DNA of 64,000 bases from contig CM049996.1 of the NCBI GenBank assembly GCA_016630955.3, positions 1,488,001 to 1,552,000 of the forward strand, given 5' to 3'. Position numbers and translations under genes: made by a program. The stretch is from Didymella arachidicola (lineage: Eukaryota; Ascomycota; Dothideomycetes; Pleosporales; Didymellaceae). This document shows, one piece after another, positions 35,358 to 45,558 of this stretch (its first letter is position 1; the number at the start of each line of letters is the position of its first letter). The notes beneath the pieces were generated by a model. The model ran no database searches. It saw nothing but the letters and a program-made list of their open reading frames with translations, and was not told the DNA's origin.

Positions 35358-36539
35358 ATGCTTCGTAACGGTGCCACGCGATTGGCAAGGTCGATCACCG
35401 CGCCCGCTGCGCGCCCGTTTGCGCCAGCTTCGCGAATGGCCCCTACACATCAATGGGCAACACAATTCGGATCCGTGGCTGCTAAGAGACCACGGACAGC
35501 GCAATTGGCACGCATAACACCGATCAGGTCTACTCTGTCTCGCCGAAACCTCACAGAAGACCAGAAGAAGGCCGAGGACAAATATGCACACGAGAAGCTT
35601 GTCCCTACACCAGAAACAGTATCCACAACCAGCTCAATCCATCCGTTTATGTCCGAACAGGGGGTTGAGAACCCCCAGAATAATGATGTTGACATGATGG
35701 CTGGTGTTAAGAGCGATATTGTAAGCGGAGTGCAATTGAGGTAACATTCAAGAAGCTGACGCGCGTAGGAAACTATCAAAGAGACATTCAGTCTGAAGGA
35801 GGTACCCAAGGAGGCCTATTACATGGGTCTTGCAGGGACAATTCCTTACCTCGGTACCTCGCTGGCTACAGTACTTTGCGCATACGAGATCAACCACTCT
35901 GTTGGCGGCCAAGGCAACATCCTTTCAGAACACACTGCTACACACCTGCTCCACCTCCTTGAGCCCATCCAGATTGGGTACGGAGCCAGCGTATGCTTTG
36001 CCAAAGCCTGTGTATAACCTAACCTTACTGATAACCTGCAGATCATCTCATTCTTGGGTGCCATCCATTGGGGTCTCGAGTGGGCAAAGTACGGAGGAGT
36101 GCACGGCTACCCTCGTTATGCAATCGGTGTCTTTGCCCCCATAGCAGGCTGGAGTGCAACGATCATGCCTATCGAGTATGCCCTGATCACTCAGTTCATG
36201 AGCTTCGTTGGTCTGTACTTCATCGATACTCGCGCCGCCCTCAAGGGCTGGACTCCCCCATGGTGTAAGTCTGACCTTGCAGGCCCATAAATGACATCGC
36301 TAACTCGTTGTTCAGACCGCGAGTACCGATTCATCCTGACCTTCATCGTCGGTGTCAGTATCGTGGTCAGCCTGATCGGTCGTGGGGAGGTCTCGTCAAA
36401 GGTCGGACGAATGCCGGGTGCTGTTGACCGCATCAAGGCGCTCCGTGAGGGGTCGCAGGATCAGCTTGCAGAGGAGGAAGAGGCCAGAATTGCCGCCAAG
36501 AAGGATGCAGCGGCCAGCGACGACAGGGATAACCACTGA
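35358..36539 (+). CDS. Mitochondrial inner-membrane DUF3429 protein (343 aa)
   Basis: Four exons, 35358..35720, 35769..35990, 36042..36264 and 36316..36539, introns 48, 51 and 51 nt. The N-terminus (MLRNGATRLARSITAPAARP) is an Arg-rich, acid-free mitochondrial presequence, so the Met at 35358 was preferred to an earlier in-frame Met at 35313. The core is the DUF3429/TMEM69-like membrane domain: PYLGTSLATVLCAYEINHS, GAIHWGLEWAKYGG, YRFILTFIVGVSIVVSLIGR, with four to five hydrophobic helices. The C-terminal ~40 residues are charged and probably form a helix. The molecular function of the family is not established. Confidence 0.88.
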
Positions 36540-37373
36540 GTTCTGGGGATCGGCAGGTCCCATTGTATTTGGGGGCACGGAGGTGGCATGTGACGTCGTC
36601 TTTTTTGAATCCTTGGCGGGACCTTGCTGTGCGCACGCTGGCGTTATTGGATAGTTTGGTATACCTCGAGCTTTGACAGTAATTGCACGTCTCATGCAAG
36701 TTACTATCTACCGTTACCGATGTTCCGAACATGGGATTGCGGCTCTGCGATGGATAATGCCATTAACTTTGGTTGTGGAGCGCGCGTGCTGATCGACCCA
36801 CTATATTGATATCACAATGATCAATACGCGCGGATAGATTGCCTAGCTGCACAATTAGGCCCAGTTAGCAGGCGCAACAATCGACGATGAATGCTTGGAA
36901 CAGACGAGAAGTCGCGGAGGACGGGTTACCCTGTTTAGCTTGCTTGAGGCTGAGATTTCAAGCACCCACCTGACGTTCCGCTCCCACGAATTGTTTCCCC
37001 TCATAGCTAAGGTCCCCCCCGCTTTCTCCTACACCAACCCCTCATCGTCATAAGCCCACGCGCATTATTGTTGTCGCGTGCCGACTTGACTCCGAGTACT
37101 CTGCGCGCCGTACGATGATCTCTTTGCCTTCCTCCTGCACTGTCCTGTATCACTTTTTCTCAAGCCCCTAAACATTCCTACACCATAGTTCGGTGTTCTT
37201 TCGCGCGAACGGCGTCCCTTTTCGCACGTTTACGGCACTACCACATCGGCACGGCAACAACCAATTGCACGCGACGCGCATACCGGAAAATCTCCACTGC
37301 ACGCGGAGAAATTAGGTATATCCCACTGCAATACAAAGAAGTGATTCACAAGCGCCAAACTTCCACGTCCATC
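36540..37373. other. Promoter region of glycerol kinase, 0.83 kb
   Basis: No coding frame recognised. The segment from about 37010 to 37370 is C/T-rich, as in long fungal 5' leaders. Confidence 0.4.
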
Positions 37374-39197
37374 ATGGCGATCCAAGAGATTTCTGCGAAA
37401 GGTGCTGAGCCGCAGCCGAAGCCCAAGGAGCCGGTGGGAGATGGATCGGAAGAGCAGCTGCTCGACGAGGAGAAGCTCGAGAAAGTGTTCATTGGTTCAA
37501 TCGATCAGGGGACTACAAGTACACGATTCATCATCTTTGATGGCATGGGCGAGGTGAGTCTGCTTTTGCATGTGACTGAGGTGGTCGTGACTGACTTGCT
37601 TGTAGCCGGTCGCGCAACACCAGATCGAGTTCACTCAACACTACCCACAATCGGGATGGCATGAGCACGATCCCTACGAGCTTGTCAGTACTGTTGAGAC
37701 GTGCATAGAAAAGGCCACTGGCATCTTTGAAGACATGAACTACGACATTTCAGACATTAAAGCAGTAGGAATAACCAACCAGCGCGAAACCACTGTCGTG
37801 TGGGACACCAACACGGGTGAGCCGCTCTACAACGCCATTGCATGGCCCGACACGAGAACCAAGGGGTTAGTTCGTGAGCTCAAGCAAAGGAAAGGTGCGG
37901 ACGAGCTGCTTGGGCTGACTGGGCTGCCGCTATCTACATACCCTTCGTCGGTGAAGCTTGTGTGGCTCATCGACCATGTTGAGGAGGTTCGCAAGGCCTA
38001 CGAGGAGGGCCGCCTATCGTTCGGTACAGTCGACACATGGATTTTGTACAATTTGAACGGCGGAAAGGAGCGCGACGTCCACGTCACGGACTGCACGAAC
38101 GCCTCGCGAACAATGTTCATGAATCTGCATACCGTACAGTACGACGATAAGCTTTTGGACTTCTTCGGACTCGACCGCAAGAAGCTGAACTTGCCCAAAA
38201 TCGTTCCATCGTCTTCGCCCGACGCTTTTGGTTCGCTCTCAAGAGGAATTCTCAAGGGCGTACCGATTGCTGGCTGCTTGGGCGACCAGTCTTCGGCACT
38301 GGTCGGCCAACAAGGGTTCACACCTGGATCGGCAAAGAACACGTACGGAACTGGCTGCTTCTTGCTCTACAATGTCGGCGAGAAGCCAGTCATTTCCAAA
38401 CATGGCCTGCTAGCAACTATTGCATACGACTTCGGCGGCAAGCGCAAGCCAGTGTACGCTCTTGAGGGAAGTATAGCTGTTGCAGGGTCTGGCGTCAAGT
38501 TCCTCATGAACAACATGGGCTTCATCACACATTCGCATAAGATCAGTGACCTCGCTGCAAGCGTAGAGGACAATGGTGGCTGTGTTTTCGTTACTGCATT
38601 CTCCGGTCTCTTCGCGCCGTACTGGATAGACGACGCGAAGGGCACAATCTTCGGAATCACACAGTTCACAGAGCAGGGCCACATCGCGCGAGCAACCCTC
38701 GAGGCGACCTGCTTCCAGACCAAGGCCATCCTCGATGCTATGGAGCTGGACTCCGGGCATAAGCTGAACATGTTGGCTGTCGATGGCGGCATGAGTAACA
38801 GCAACCTCTGCATGCAGGTCAGTGCACCGATGACATCACATTGAGGCTCAAGCGCGTCGCTAACTTTCTCTCCCCACAGACACAAGCGAACATCATCGGC
38901 ATCCCGGTCGACCGCCCCGCTATGCGCGAAACTACCGCGCTTGGTGCCGCTATTGCGGCTGGATTCGCAGTTGACGTATGGAAAGAATTTGACGAGCTCA
39001 AGGAGATCAACCAGAAGGATCGTATGGTCTTCGAGCCCAACGTCACACCAGAGGAAGGCGCCAAGATGTTCAAGAAATGGTAAGTCTGGCGGCCGTCAAA
39101 TTTTCGCTGAACACGACTAACAAAATCCAGGAACCGCGCTGTCGAGATGTGCAGAGGTTGGCTCGATGCCGACGAGGCGAACGGCGAGTTCTCGTAA
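37374..39197 (+). CDS. GUT1: Glycerol kinase
   Basis: Phosphorylates glycerol to glycerol-3-phosphate, the first step of glycerol use. Four exons, 37374..37553, 37606..38817, 38880..39079 and 39131..39197; introns 52, 62 and 51 nt; 552 aa. FGGY-kinase signatures are clear: ATP-binding loop GSIDQGTTSTR (residues 41-51), GITNQRETTVVWD, the substrate loop around NAIAWPDTRT, GTGCFLLYN, and MLAVDGGMSNSN near the C-terminal domain. The N-terminal ~38 residues are a hydrophilic extension absent from bacterial GlpK. The small last exon encodes the terminal helix (MCRGWLDADE). Complete and apparently functional. Confidence 0.95.
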
Positions 39198-39839
39198 TTT
39201 GTACATAGTTGAGCGCATCTATATATCCTAACGCATATCTTTATACCCCAACAACATCACAAGAACGAAGATTGGACACTAACACAATTACTTGGCAAAA
39301 AGGCATAGTAATGCGTGAAGTGCCAGCGCACAGGAAAAGAACACCTCCGTATACGGTAAGTTTTTACAATTCTCCAATCCTGCAGCAGCGCGGCTCCGTT
39401 TCAGTCAGTGTCGCTTAATTTGGCGTAGCTACTCTCAACTACACGAGGATACACTTTGCCCGTCAATACGTCGTGACTGCCGATATCTGCTTGGGCCTTG
39501 GCCGGCGCTTAACGAGGCTCAATCAGCATGTGTTTCAAACGTTGAGATGATCATGGGTCATTTGGTGAAACAGTGTAGCCAACAGAAGACCTATATTGTT
39601 GTGACATGGCTAGACAGAGCCGTTTACTACCTCCTGTATTTGCACTGAAAGGAAAAGGTTGCTTGGTTCTTTTCAATGTTCATGCTGGACATGGTTGGTT
39701 TGTAGGGTCTCACTAAATAGTAAAGTTCGCCTGGCTACTCTCGAGAACTTTTCGATGGATTCCTCTCATTCCTGCAGAAGTGTGATTTCCCCAAAGCAGG
39801 CACTAGAGGTACTCAGATAACTGACTTAGAGTCTGCGCA
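39198..39839. other. Intergenic at the left edge of the accessory island
   Basis: 3' flank of glycerol kinase (AT-rich to ~39.3 kb), then sequence without recognisable features up to the relic gene. Confidence 0.4.
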
Positions 39840-40566
39840 TCAGGATATGTCATAAACCATCCCATATCTGTGTTGGACGCTGCCGTGCTGCGCTGCCGTT
39901 AGGTAGCTCAACAGCACTGCGACCTGTGACTCGAAGTCACCCCAGGGCTTGACCAATGCCTCGTCGGACAAGGTAAGCTTCTCATTCAAGTCATCCAGCC
40001 TTACCGGAATCACTTGATCATCGACCTTCTCGGCCCACCACTCATCCATGCTTGTCGAGGGCCAAGACGATGGGGTTGTACCGTGTACCATCACTAGAAA
40101 CGGTGAATGTTGGCCTGGTCGTCTTCATTCGCGCCGCTGTGATGAGCGCAGCTACCTCGGGGTTGCTGGGGAGGAGCTGAGGGACTGTTTCCTTGATATC
40201 CTTAAGGACATCTTTGCGCGTTGCCTCAAGGTTAATAAGGCGTGAAGCGTCGATAGGCGGGCGGGCGGTCTTATTGCCGCTAAGTTCCTCGCTGTCAAAC
40301 TCTGCACCGATGTCAAGCACATCGCTTAGAGCTGCGTCTGATGCAGCTGAGGAAAGGGAAGGCGCAGTCGGGTGAGGTGCGGCAGGCCAAGTCAACACAG
40401 CTGGCGCAGGTGCGGTTGAGGCGGACGGGGCAGATGTCTGAGTGTATTAGCATCGGTTCACGAAGATGATAAGGATATTGAATTTGATGAAACAATTGTT
40501 AATCGTGTTGGGCTTCTTGGTGAGTGGTGCTGCCGCAGCAGTGTTGCTCTTGCGCTTCGGAGGCAT
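39840..40566 (-). pseudogene. Damaged orphan gene, relic A
   Basis: Reverse strand. The first block (from ATG at 40566) reads MPPKRKSNTAAAAPLTKKPN, a basic leader. A good acceptor with branch site (TGCTAAT then CACTCAG, about 40438) precedes a protein-like block ending VSSDGTRYNPIVLALDKHG followed by a stop near 40042, but no GT donor of the matching phase exists between the two blocks. Directly after the stop another frame continues naturally (MDEWWAEKVDDQVIPVRLDD ... VAVLLSYLTAAQ) to a stop at 39840, which fits a frameshift around 40045-40055. No known domain was identified. The terminal motif VAVLLSYLTAA recurs in the relic beside the transposon at about 45.6-45.7 kb. Confidence 0.5.
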
Positions 40567-40773
40567 GGCGACTGAATGCTGCAGGCAGCTACACTATATA
40601 TGTGGTGAGAGCGAAGCGTAAGCGAAAGTAAGGCACGAAGCTAAGTGAGTGGTAAGAGGTAAGAGGAGAATGTGCGTAGGATAGAGTCCGGCTACAATGC
40701 TGGGGTCAGGCATGAGTGGTGGGTCAGTGTTTACAAACTAGTCGGTGAGGCAGGAACGAATGTGAGGCAGGAG

Positions 40774-41108
40774 CGAACGAACGAACGAACGTATGTATGG
40801 CTGAATGAAAGAACGGAAGAACTCATGGAACAAATGATGGAAGAACGAATGGAAGAACGAATGGAAGAACGAACGGAGGAACGAACGGAGGAACGAACGG
40901 AGGAACGAACGGAAGAACGAACGAACGAACGAACGAACGAACGAACGAACGAACGAACGAACGAACGAACGAACGAACGAACGAACGAACGAACGAACGA
41001 ACGAACGAACGAACGAACGAACGAACGAACGAACGAACGAACGAACGAACGAACGAACGAACGAACGAACGAACGAACGAACGAACGAACGAATGAACGA
41101 ATGAATGA
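40774..41108. repeat. (GAAC)n microsatellite
   Basis: A perfect GAAC run spans 40915-41093 (179 bases, about 45 units). It is bordered on the left by degenerate units (GGAAGAAC, GGAGGAAC) from about 40774 and on the right by GAAT-interrupted units to about 41108. It opens long frames on both strands (repeating Asn-Glu-Arg-Thr forward, Val-Arg-Ser-Phe reverse), which are artefacts of the 4-base unit. Confidence 0.97.
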
Positions 41109-41398
41109 ACACGCTTGGAACAGCGGACTGCCCTCAGCTGCCCTCAACTGTTCTCAATTGCGTTTAAATGCACTTTGAGCGACTTGAGTAGTCTTAACTC
41201 GTTTCCAAATGCCGCGCAGGCTTTGCGGCTTGTAAATCAAACAAATCAGAGAGCGCCGTCAAAGCCTCTGCGATTCGCACAACACATATGACTGGGAATG
41301 ATGGTATTAAGTTAATTACAGGAGATCTATTCGGCGTTGTGCAAACCGACCTATTTTTATCAGCCTTAGGTATTGGTAAGTTGTTGTACTGGACATAT

Positions 41399-42118
41399 CT
41401 ATGCATCATCTTCCTGTCTAGCGCGAGGAAACAAGCACACTTCGTTGGAATTCTTGTGCAGTTCATTGATAGCCTCGACAAGCGAAGCTGTCCCATCCAT
41501 GCAAGTCTCATCGTCGGCTACGCCAGCCGTAAGTACGTACTCGTTGGCGTCGCCCCTCACGCTTCCGATGTCGAGATCTTCCAAGGCTTTGGCGAGCTTG
41601 GTGCATGATACCGCCCTAGATATCAATCAGTACACATCTTACAGCAATATAGCTAAGTATTACTTGTAATTGAAAGTCTTGAGCTTTCCACTTCCAATCA
41701 TCGTGTCCATGTCAGCTCGCATGGCGTCCTTGAATGACAATCTGACCTCTTCTAGCTTGTTTCCTTCGTTGAGATAATCAATCACAAGCTCAGAATTCTC
41801 GGGTGCAATTTTTGGGGGCTTTTGGGGAGGCAAAGCGGAGTCATCCTGGTAGTTGTATGTGCGCTTGTGCTTTGTAGTGTCAAGGTTACCTTCGTTGTCC
41901 TTGATCCAAAGTTGCGACCTTGTTTGTCGTACTATCAATGAACCAGTGGACCCATTCCAGTGCTATGTCATGGTAGAGAGCCACTCATCCCTACGGCCTT
42001 CCCTGAGGACCTTGCCTTTGACGAACACGCCGGCATTTGAGCCCATAGCGAGTTTGTACCTACGACCTTTCGTTAACTGCTCTTGCACCAACCCCCCAAA
42101 CCTCCCACTATGTACTCT
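41399..42118 (-). pseudogene. Damaged orphan gene, relic B
   Basis: Reverse strand. From about 42118 a protein-like frame runs (KGRRYKLAMGSNAGVFVKGK, LREGRRDEWLSTMT), meets a TAG at 41965-41963, and continues in the same frame (HWNGSTGSLIVRQTRSQLWI, RTYNYQDDSALPPQKPPKI, RADMDTMIGSGKLKTFNYK) to a canonical 48-nt intron at 41663-41616. The last exon, 41615..41399, encodes VSCTKLAKALEDLDIGSV and ends in a natural stop. CAG to TAG by one C-to-T change in a CpA context would explain the nonsense codon. The 5' end is not found. I do not recognise the family; the KYR/NYQDDS region suggests a nuclear, basic protein, but this is a guess. Confidence 0.5.
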
Positions 42119-43423
42119 TTATATCGACCACGGAGAGAAGACCTTCATGGTGACATCTTTAGCTGGTTTCCAAGAACTCATCCCTGTACCAGTTGGCGGT
42201 GGGTGCCAGCAGGCCAAGGCGATGCAAAGTGTCGCGGTGCTACTCTTACTCCGTGCGTGAACGCGAAAGAGTAGTTCAAGTATCCCAGAGTAGCTTTCCC
42301 ATGTCGATGTAAGTGTGGAGTTGCGGCACCAGCGATGCGTAGCGGGAAACCCCTGTCTCGACCGCACGCAAAAAGCGTGGGTGAAGGGAAAACTGCTCCA
42401 ATTACAACACAGCAATGATACAGACCTTCAGACAGTCGAAGTAAATCTGAAATCGCCGCAATATAAACACATGGTTTCTGACTGAGTTTGTCTAGTTTGT
42501 TTTATTGTGGCGTTGTCGATCAGTCACGGATCTCTTTCTATCCATATGCCGTCGGGGGTACATACGTATTGCCCAGAACTATATAACAAGTGAACAGGCC
42601 TCGTACAGTGCCATCTACGTCATGTCAAAGAAGGAAAAAGAAAGTCAAAAACATACAACAGCGGGTATTCGCTAGTGGTCACCCACCTAACTACTAATCC
42701 GCCGGTACGTTGCTTAAATAGGGCTGAGCGAACGGGAAGCCTTGTTTTCAACGTCCTATGGTCGTATGTGACAGATACCATGAGTTATTTGATTCATATC
42801 TCTCATATACCAAACATCATACTCACCAATACCGCATGGCCATATATCCTCCTCATCTTACCACATCCATCTATCATTGCACTTGCCTCATTCGCGCTAT
42901 AGTAACTATGGGGCTCTACATTATCGAGAGACGATGTCAGCGCTCAAGACTATGCCTTGGCAACAGGAAACTGACAATTGGACACCCTTGACAAACGAGT
43001 GGTAAGAGCCAACAATAGTGAATGGATTAAGGTCAGCAGTGTTGCCTCGCTCAATCCGATCATAGTGGTTTCCGGACCCGGGCTTGACAGGGACTCTGAT
43101 CTTCCAATACTTCGCGACGAGTACATCGCGTTAACATTGTTCTGGAGCGGCTCAAAAAATGCTCCAAAAAAAGATCCACATCCGATTTTTGGGAGACGAG
43201 ATGGCGTTTGCTATGGTTGAGCGATTGCTCTTGTCGGCGCGTAAGAGGCACAAACATCCTAGCCGATTGGCAGTTTGCGTTCGGCGCAAGTAATCCTCTC
43301 CACTATAGATTACCCCCCTTTCACTTATTATTGAAAGTCCCTCGTCAGGTATTGCTTCTTACTAGATACGGAAACCTGGTCTCTGATGGCTGGTAGATGT
43401 CCGCTTGAGCCTGGGCCGAGCTT
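42119..43423. other. Non-coding stretch left of the transposon
   Basis: Moderately AT-rich. Short frames on both strands without motifs. No repeats recognised. Confidence 0.4.
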
Positions 43424-43425
43424 TA

Positions 43426-43468
43426 CCGTGTCCGTGCACTCAATGCACGCCGTCAGTCAATGCACGCG
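43426..43468 (+). repeat. Left terminal inverted repeat of transposon
   Basis: 43 bp, starting CCGTGTCCGTGCACTCAATG. Contains the 11-mer TCAATGCACGC twice (43440-43450 and 43457-43467, 17-bp period), a likely double binding site for the transposase. Confidence 0.95.
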
Positions 43469-43515
43469 ATCGCGATTTCGTCCCAACTTCGCACCCCCCA
43501 CAACTCAACGCCACG

Positions 43516-45405
43516 ATGACTATGGAAGAAGCCCTTGCAGAGCTAGATGCTCTTAACTCTAGCGAAGAAGTTTGCTACGCGACAATAGCTAAAAAGCATA
43601 GTGTTAATCGCTCAACGTTGTCGCGCAAGCACCGAGGTGTCAGCGGGTCGCGTGCAGAGGCAGGTTTAGCACGTCGCAATCTTCAACCAGAACAGGAGGC
43701 AGAGCTTGTGACGTATCTGGAGGGATTGACAGAGCAAAAGTTACCTCCTACAAGAGAGATGGTGCAGAATTACGCGTCTGATATCGCTGGACACCCTGTC
43801 TCCGAGAGCTGGGTCACACGCTTCCTCCACCGACACCAAGATGAGCTTACATCCCAATGGAGCACTTCTATGGATCGACAACGCCACGCTGCTGACTCTA
43901 GTGATAAGTACAAGGTGTACTTTGAACAGCTAGGCAGCAAAATCAACTTCTACGAAGTGGAGCCTGAGCATACGTACAATATGGATGAGAAAGGCTTCAT
44001 GGTTGGAGCCGTTGGCAGACAGAAGAGGATCTTTAGCAGGAGGCTGTTTAAGAAGAAGCAGTTTAAGCAGATGCTGCAGGATGGTAATCGTGAATGGATA
44101 AGCTTGTTAGCGTGTGTATGCGCTGACGGCACAGCGTTGCCGCCAGCTCTCATTTACGCAGCTGACTCAAAGAACATACAAAACACATGGGTAGAGGATG
44201 TGAAGGTAGGAGAACATATGGCCTTCTTTGGAGTATCAGGCAGTGGCTGGTCAAACGATGGGCTTGGTCTTGCCTGGCTCCAGCAGGTGTTTGAGCGCTT
44301 CACAACAGCCAAAGCTCGGAGAAAGTACCGCCTGTTGCTTGTGGATGGCCACGGGAGCCACCTAACAGAAGAGTTTCTGGAGTATTGCCACAGGCATAAG
44401 ATACTGTTAGGTATCTATCCACCTCACAGCACGCACACGCTGCAGCCGCTTGATGTGGTAATGTTTAAGCCTCTCAGCACAGCATACTCAAAGAAGCTGG
44501 CAACACGCCTTCACAAGCATCAAGGCCTAGTGCCTGTAACTAAAGCTGACTTCTTTGGCCTGTTCTGGGATGCTTGGGCAAGCAGCTTCACTGCAAAGAA
44601 TATCTTTAGCTCGTTCAAGGCGACAGGTGTACACCCATTTAACCCCAATGTTATACTCGATCGCTTCACCAACGACGACTCAGACACCTCTAGCAACGCT
44701 TCAGAGGAAGCTCCTACATACGGCGGCGAGGCATGGCAGAAACTGAATACAGTCATAAAACGCGCGTTGAGTAGTGCCTCAGAGAAGGACGCATCTATTG
44801 TTCGGCAATCGCTCCACCACATGGCCATACAGAACACCCTTCTACAGAGCGAAAATGAGGGCCTGCTTGACGCTCTTACTGTTAAGAAAAGGAGAAAGAT
44901 GAAGGGCAAGTCTCTAGACCTGCTGCAACACTATGAGTACTGGGGGCCTTCAATGATGTGGACTCCTCGGTCATTCAGGGAAGCCAAGACCCGCATGAGG
45001 CTTGCAAGGGAGGAGCGAGAGGCAGACGAGAAGGAGAAAGCTGACATGAGGGAGCTTGCTAAGGCTAATAAGCTATACAATGAGAAGATTGCGCAGGAGA
45101 AGCGTGATGCGCGCGCAAGGGAGAAGGAAGAGCGTGACCAGCAGAAGGCTAGGAAGGCTAAGGAAGTCGCTGAACGCAAGGCTGAGAGAGAGCGTCAAAG
45201 GCAAGCTCGCAACTCTCAAAAAGCTATACGAAAGCCCTCTATAGGCAAGCGCAAGGCTCTGGAGAAAGAAGCACCAAAGAAGAAGCAGAAACGTAGTGCT
45301 GGGGATGATGTAGCTGGTGCCTCGCGCATAGCGCGTACGCCAACACCTCCACACCAAACCAACACTCGCGGCCGCAAAATCCTTCGGCCAAGAAAGTTTT
45401 GGTAA
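43516..45405 (+). CDS. Pogo/Fot1-type transposase (629 aa)
   Basis: DDE-superfamily transposase. The frame is open from 43405, but that Met lies outside the element; the first Met inside it is at 43516 (MTMEEALAELDALNSS), so this start was chosen. Order: Psq-type helix-turn-helix (about residues 1-45, YATIAKKHSVNRSTLSRKHR), CENP-B-type DNA-binding domain (~55-115, NYASDIAGHPVSESWVTRFL), catalytic DDE_1 domain with acidic residues in YNMDEKGFMVG, LLVDGHGSHLTEEF and QPLDVVMFKPL, then a long Lys/Arg/Glu coiled-coil tail (about 500-600) and a basic C-terminus. All three catalytic Asp are present and there are no stops, so the protein may be active. Confidence 0.95.
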   Translation: MTMEEALAELDALNSSEEVCYATIAKKHSVNRSTLSRKHRGVSGSRAEAGLARRNLQPEQEAELVTYLEGLTEQKLPPTREMVQNYASDIAGHPVSESWVTRFLHRHQDELTSQWSTSMDRQRHAADSSDKYKVYFEQLGSKINFYEVEPEHTYNMDEKGFMVGAVGRQKRIFSRRLFKKKQFKQMLQDGNREWISLLACVCADGTALPPALIYAADSKNIQNTWVEDVKVGEHMAFFGVSGSGWSNDGLGLAWLQQVFERFTTAKARRKYRLLLVDGHGSHLTEEFLEYCHRHKILLGIYPPHSTHTLQPLDVVMFKPLSTAYSKKLATRLHKHQGLVPVTKADFFGLFWDAWASSFTAKNIFSSFKATGVHPFNPNVILDRFTNDDSDTSSNASEEAPTYGGEAWQKLNTVIKRALSSASEKDASIVRQSLHHMAIQNTLLQSENEGLLDALTVKKRRKMKGKSLDLLQHYEYWGPSMMWTPRSFREAKTRMRLAREEREADEKEKADMRELAKANKLYNEKIAQEKRDARAREKEERDQQKARKAKEVAERKAERERQRQARNSQKAIRKPSIGKRKALEKEAPKKKQKRSAGDDVAGASRIARTPTPPHQTNTRGRKILRPRKFW

Positions 45406-45513
45406 GAAAGTTTGTTCTATAGGTTGATAGAATGCTCCACTAAGTTATCCTGTAATACAAGCTGTTGTGTGTGGCTCTACAGCCTCAAGTCTCTGTAGCC
45501 CGTTTTGGTGATG

Positions 45514-45556
45514 CGCGTGCATTGACTGACGGCGTGCATTGAGTGCACGGACACGG
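45514..45556 (-). repeat. Right terminal inverted repeat of transposon
   Basis: Exact reverse complement of the left repeat over all 43 bases, followed by TA. Confidence 0.95.
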
Positions 45557-45558
45557 TA

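Larger units (their letters stand above)
43426..45556 (+). mobile_element. Fot1/pogo-like Tc1-mariner DNA transposon, apparently intact
   Basis: A 2,131-bp element bounded by perfect 43-bp terminal inverted repeats (43426-43468 and 45514-45556) and flanked on both sides by TA (43424-43425 and 45557-45558), the target duplication of this superfamily. It contains one uninterrupted transposase ORF on the forward strand. Size, TIR length and the transposase type match the Fot1/Pot2 group of ascomycete pogo elements. It sits between gene relics; no sign of internal nonsense codons or deletions. Confidence 0.95.

Noticed and set aside
40915..41093. CRISPR-like regular repeat
   Set aside because: No spacers; a simple tetranucleotide tract in a fungal genome.
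40672..41178. Long ORFs on both strands (168 aa forward; 138 and 124 aa reverse) with Asn-Glu-Arg-Thr or Val-Arg-Ser-Phe repeats
   Set aside because: They are translations of the (GAAC)n microsatellite; a stop-free 4-base unit opens several frames at once.
43405..43515. Upstream Met of the transposase frame
   Set aside because: It lies outside the element and its codons run through the terminal repeat; the Met at 43516 is the first inside the element after the TIR.
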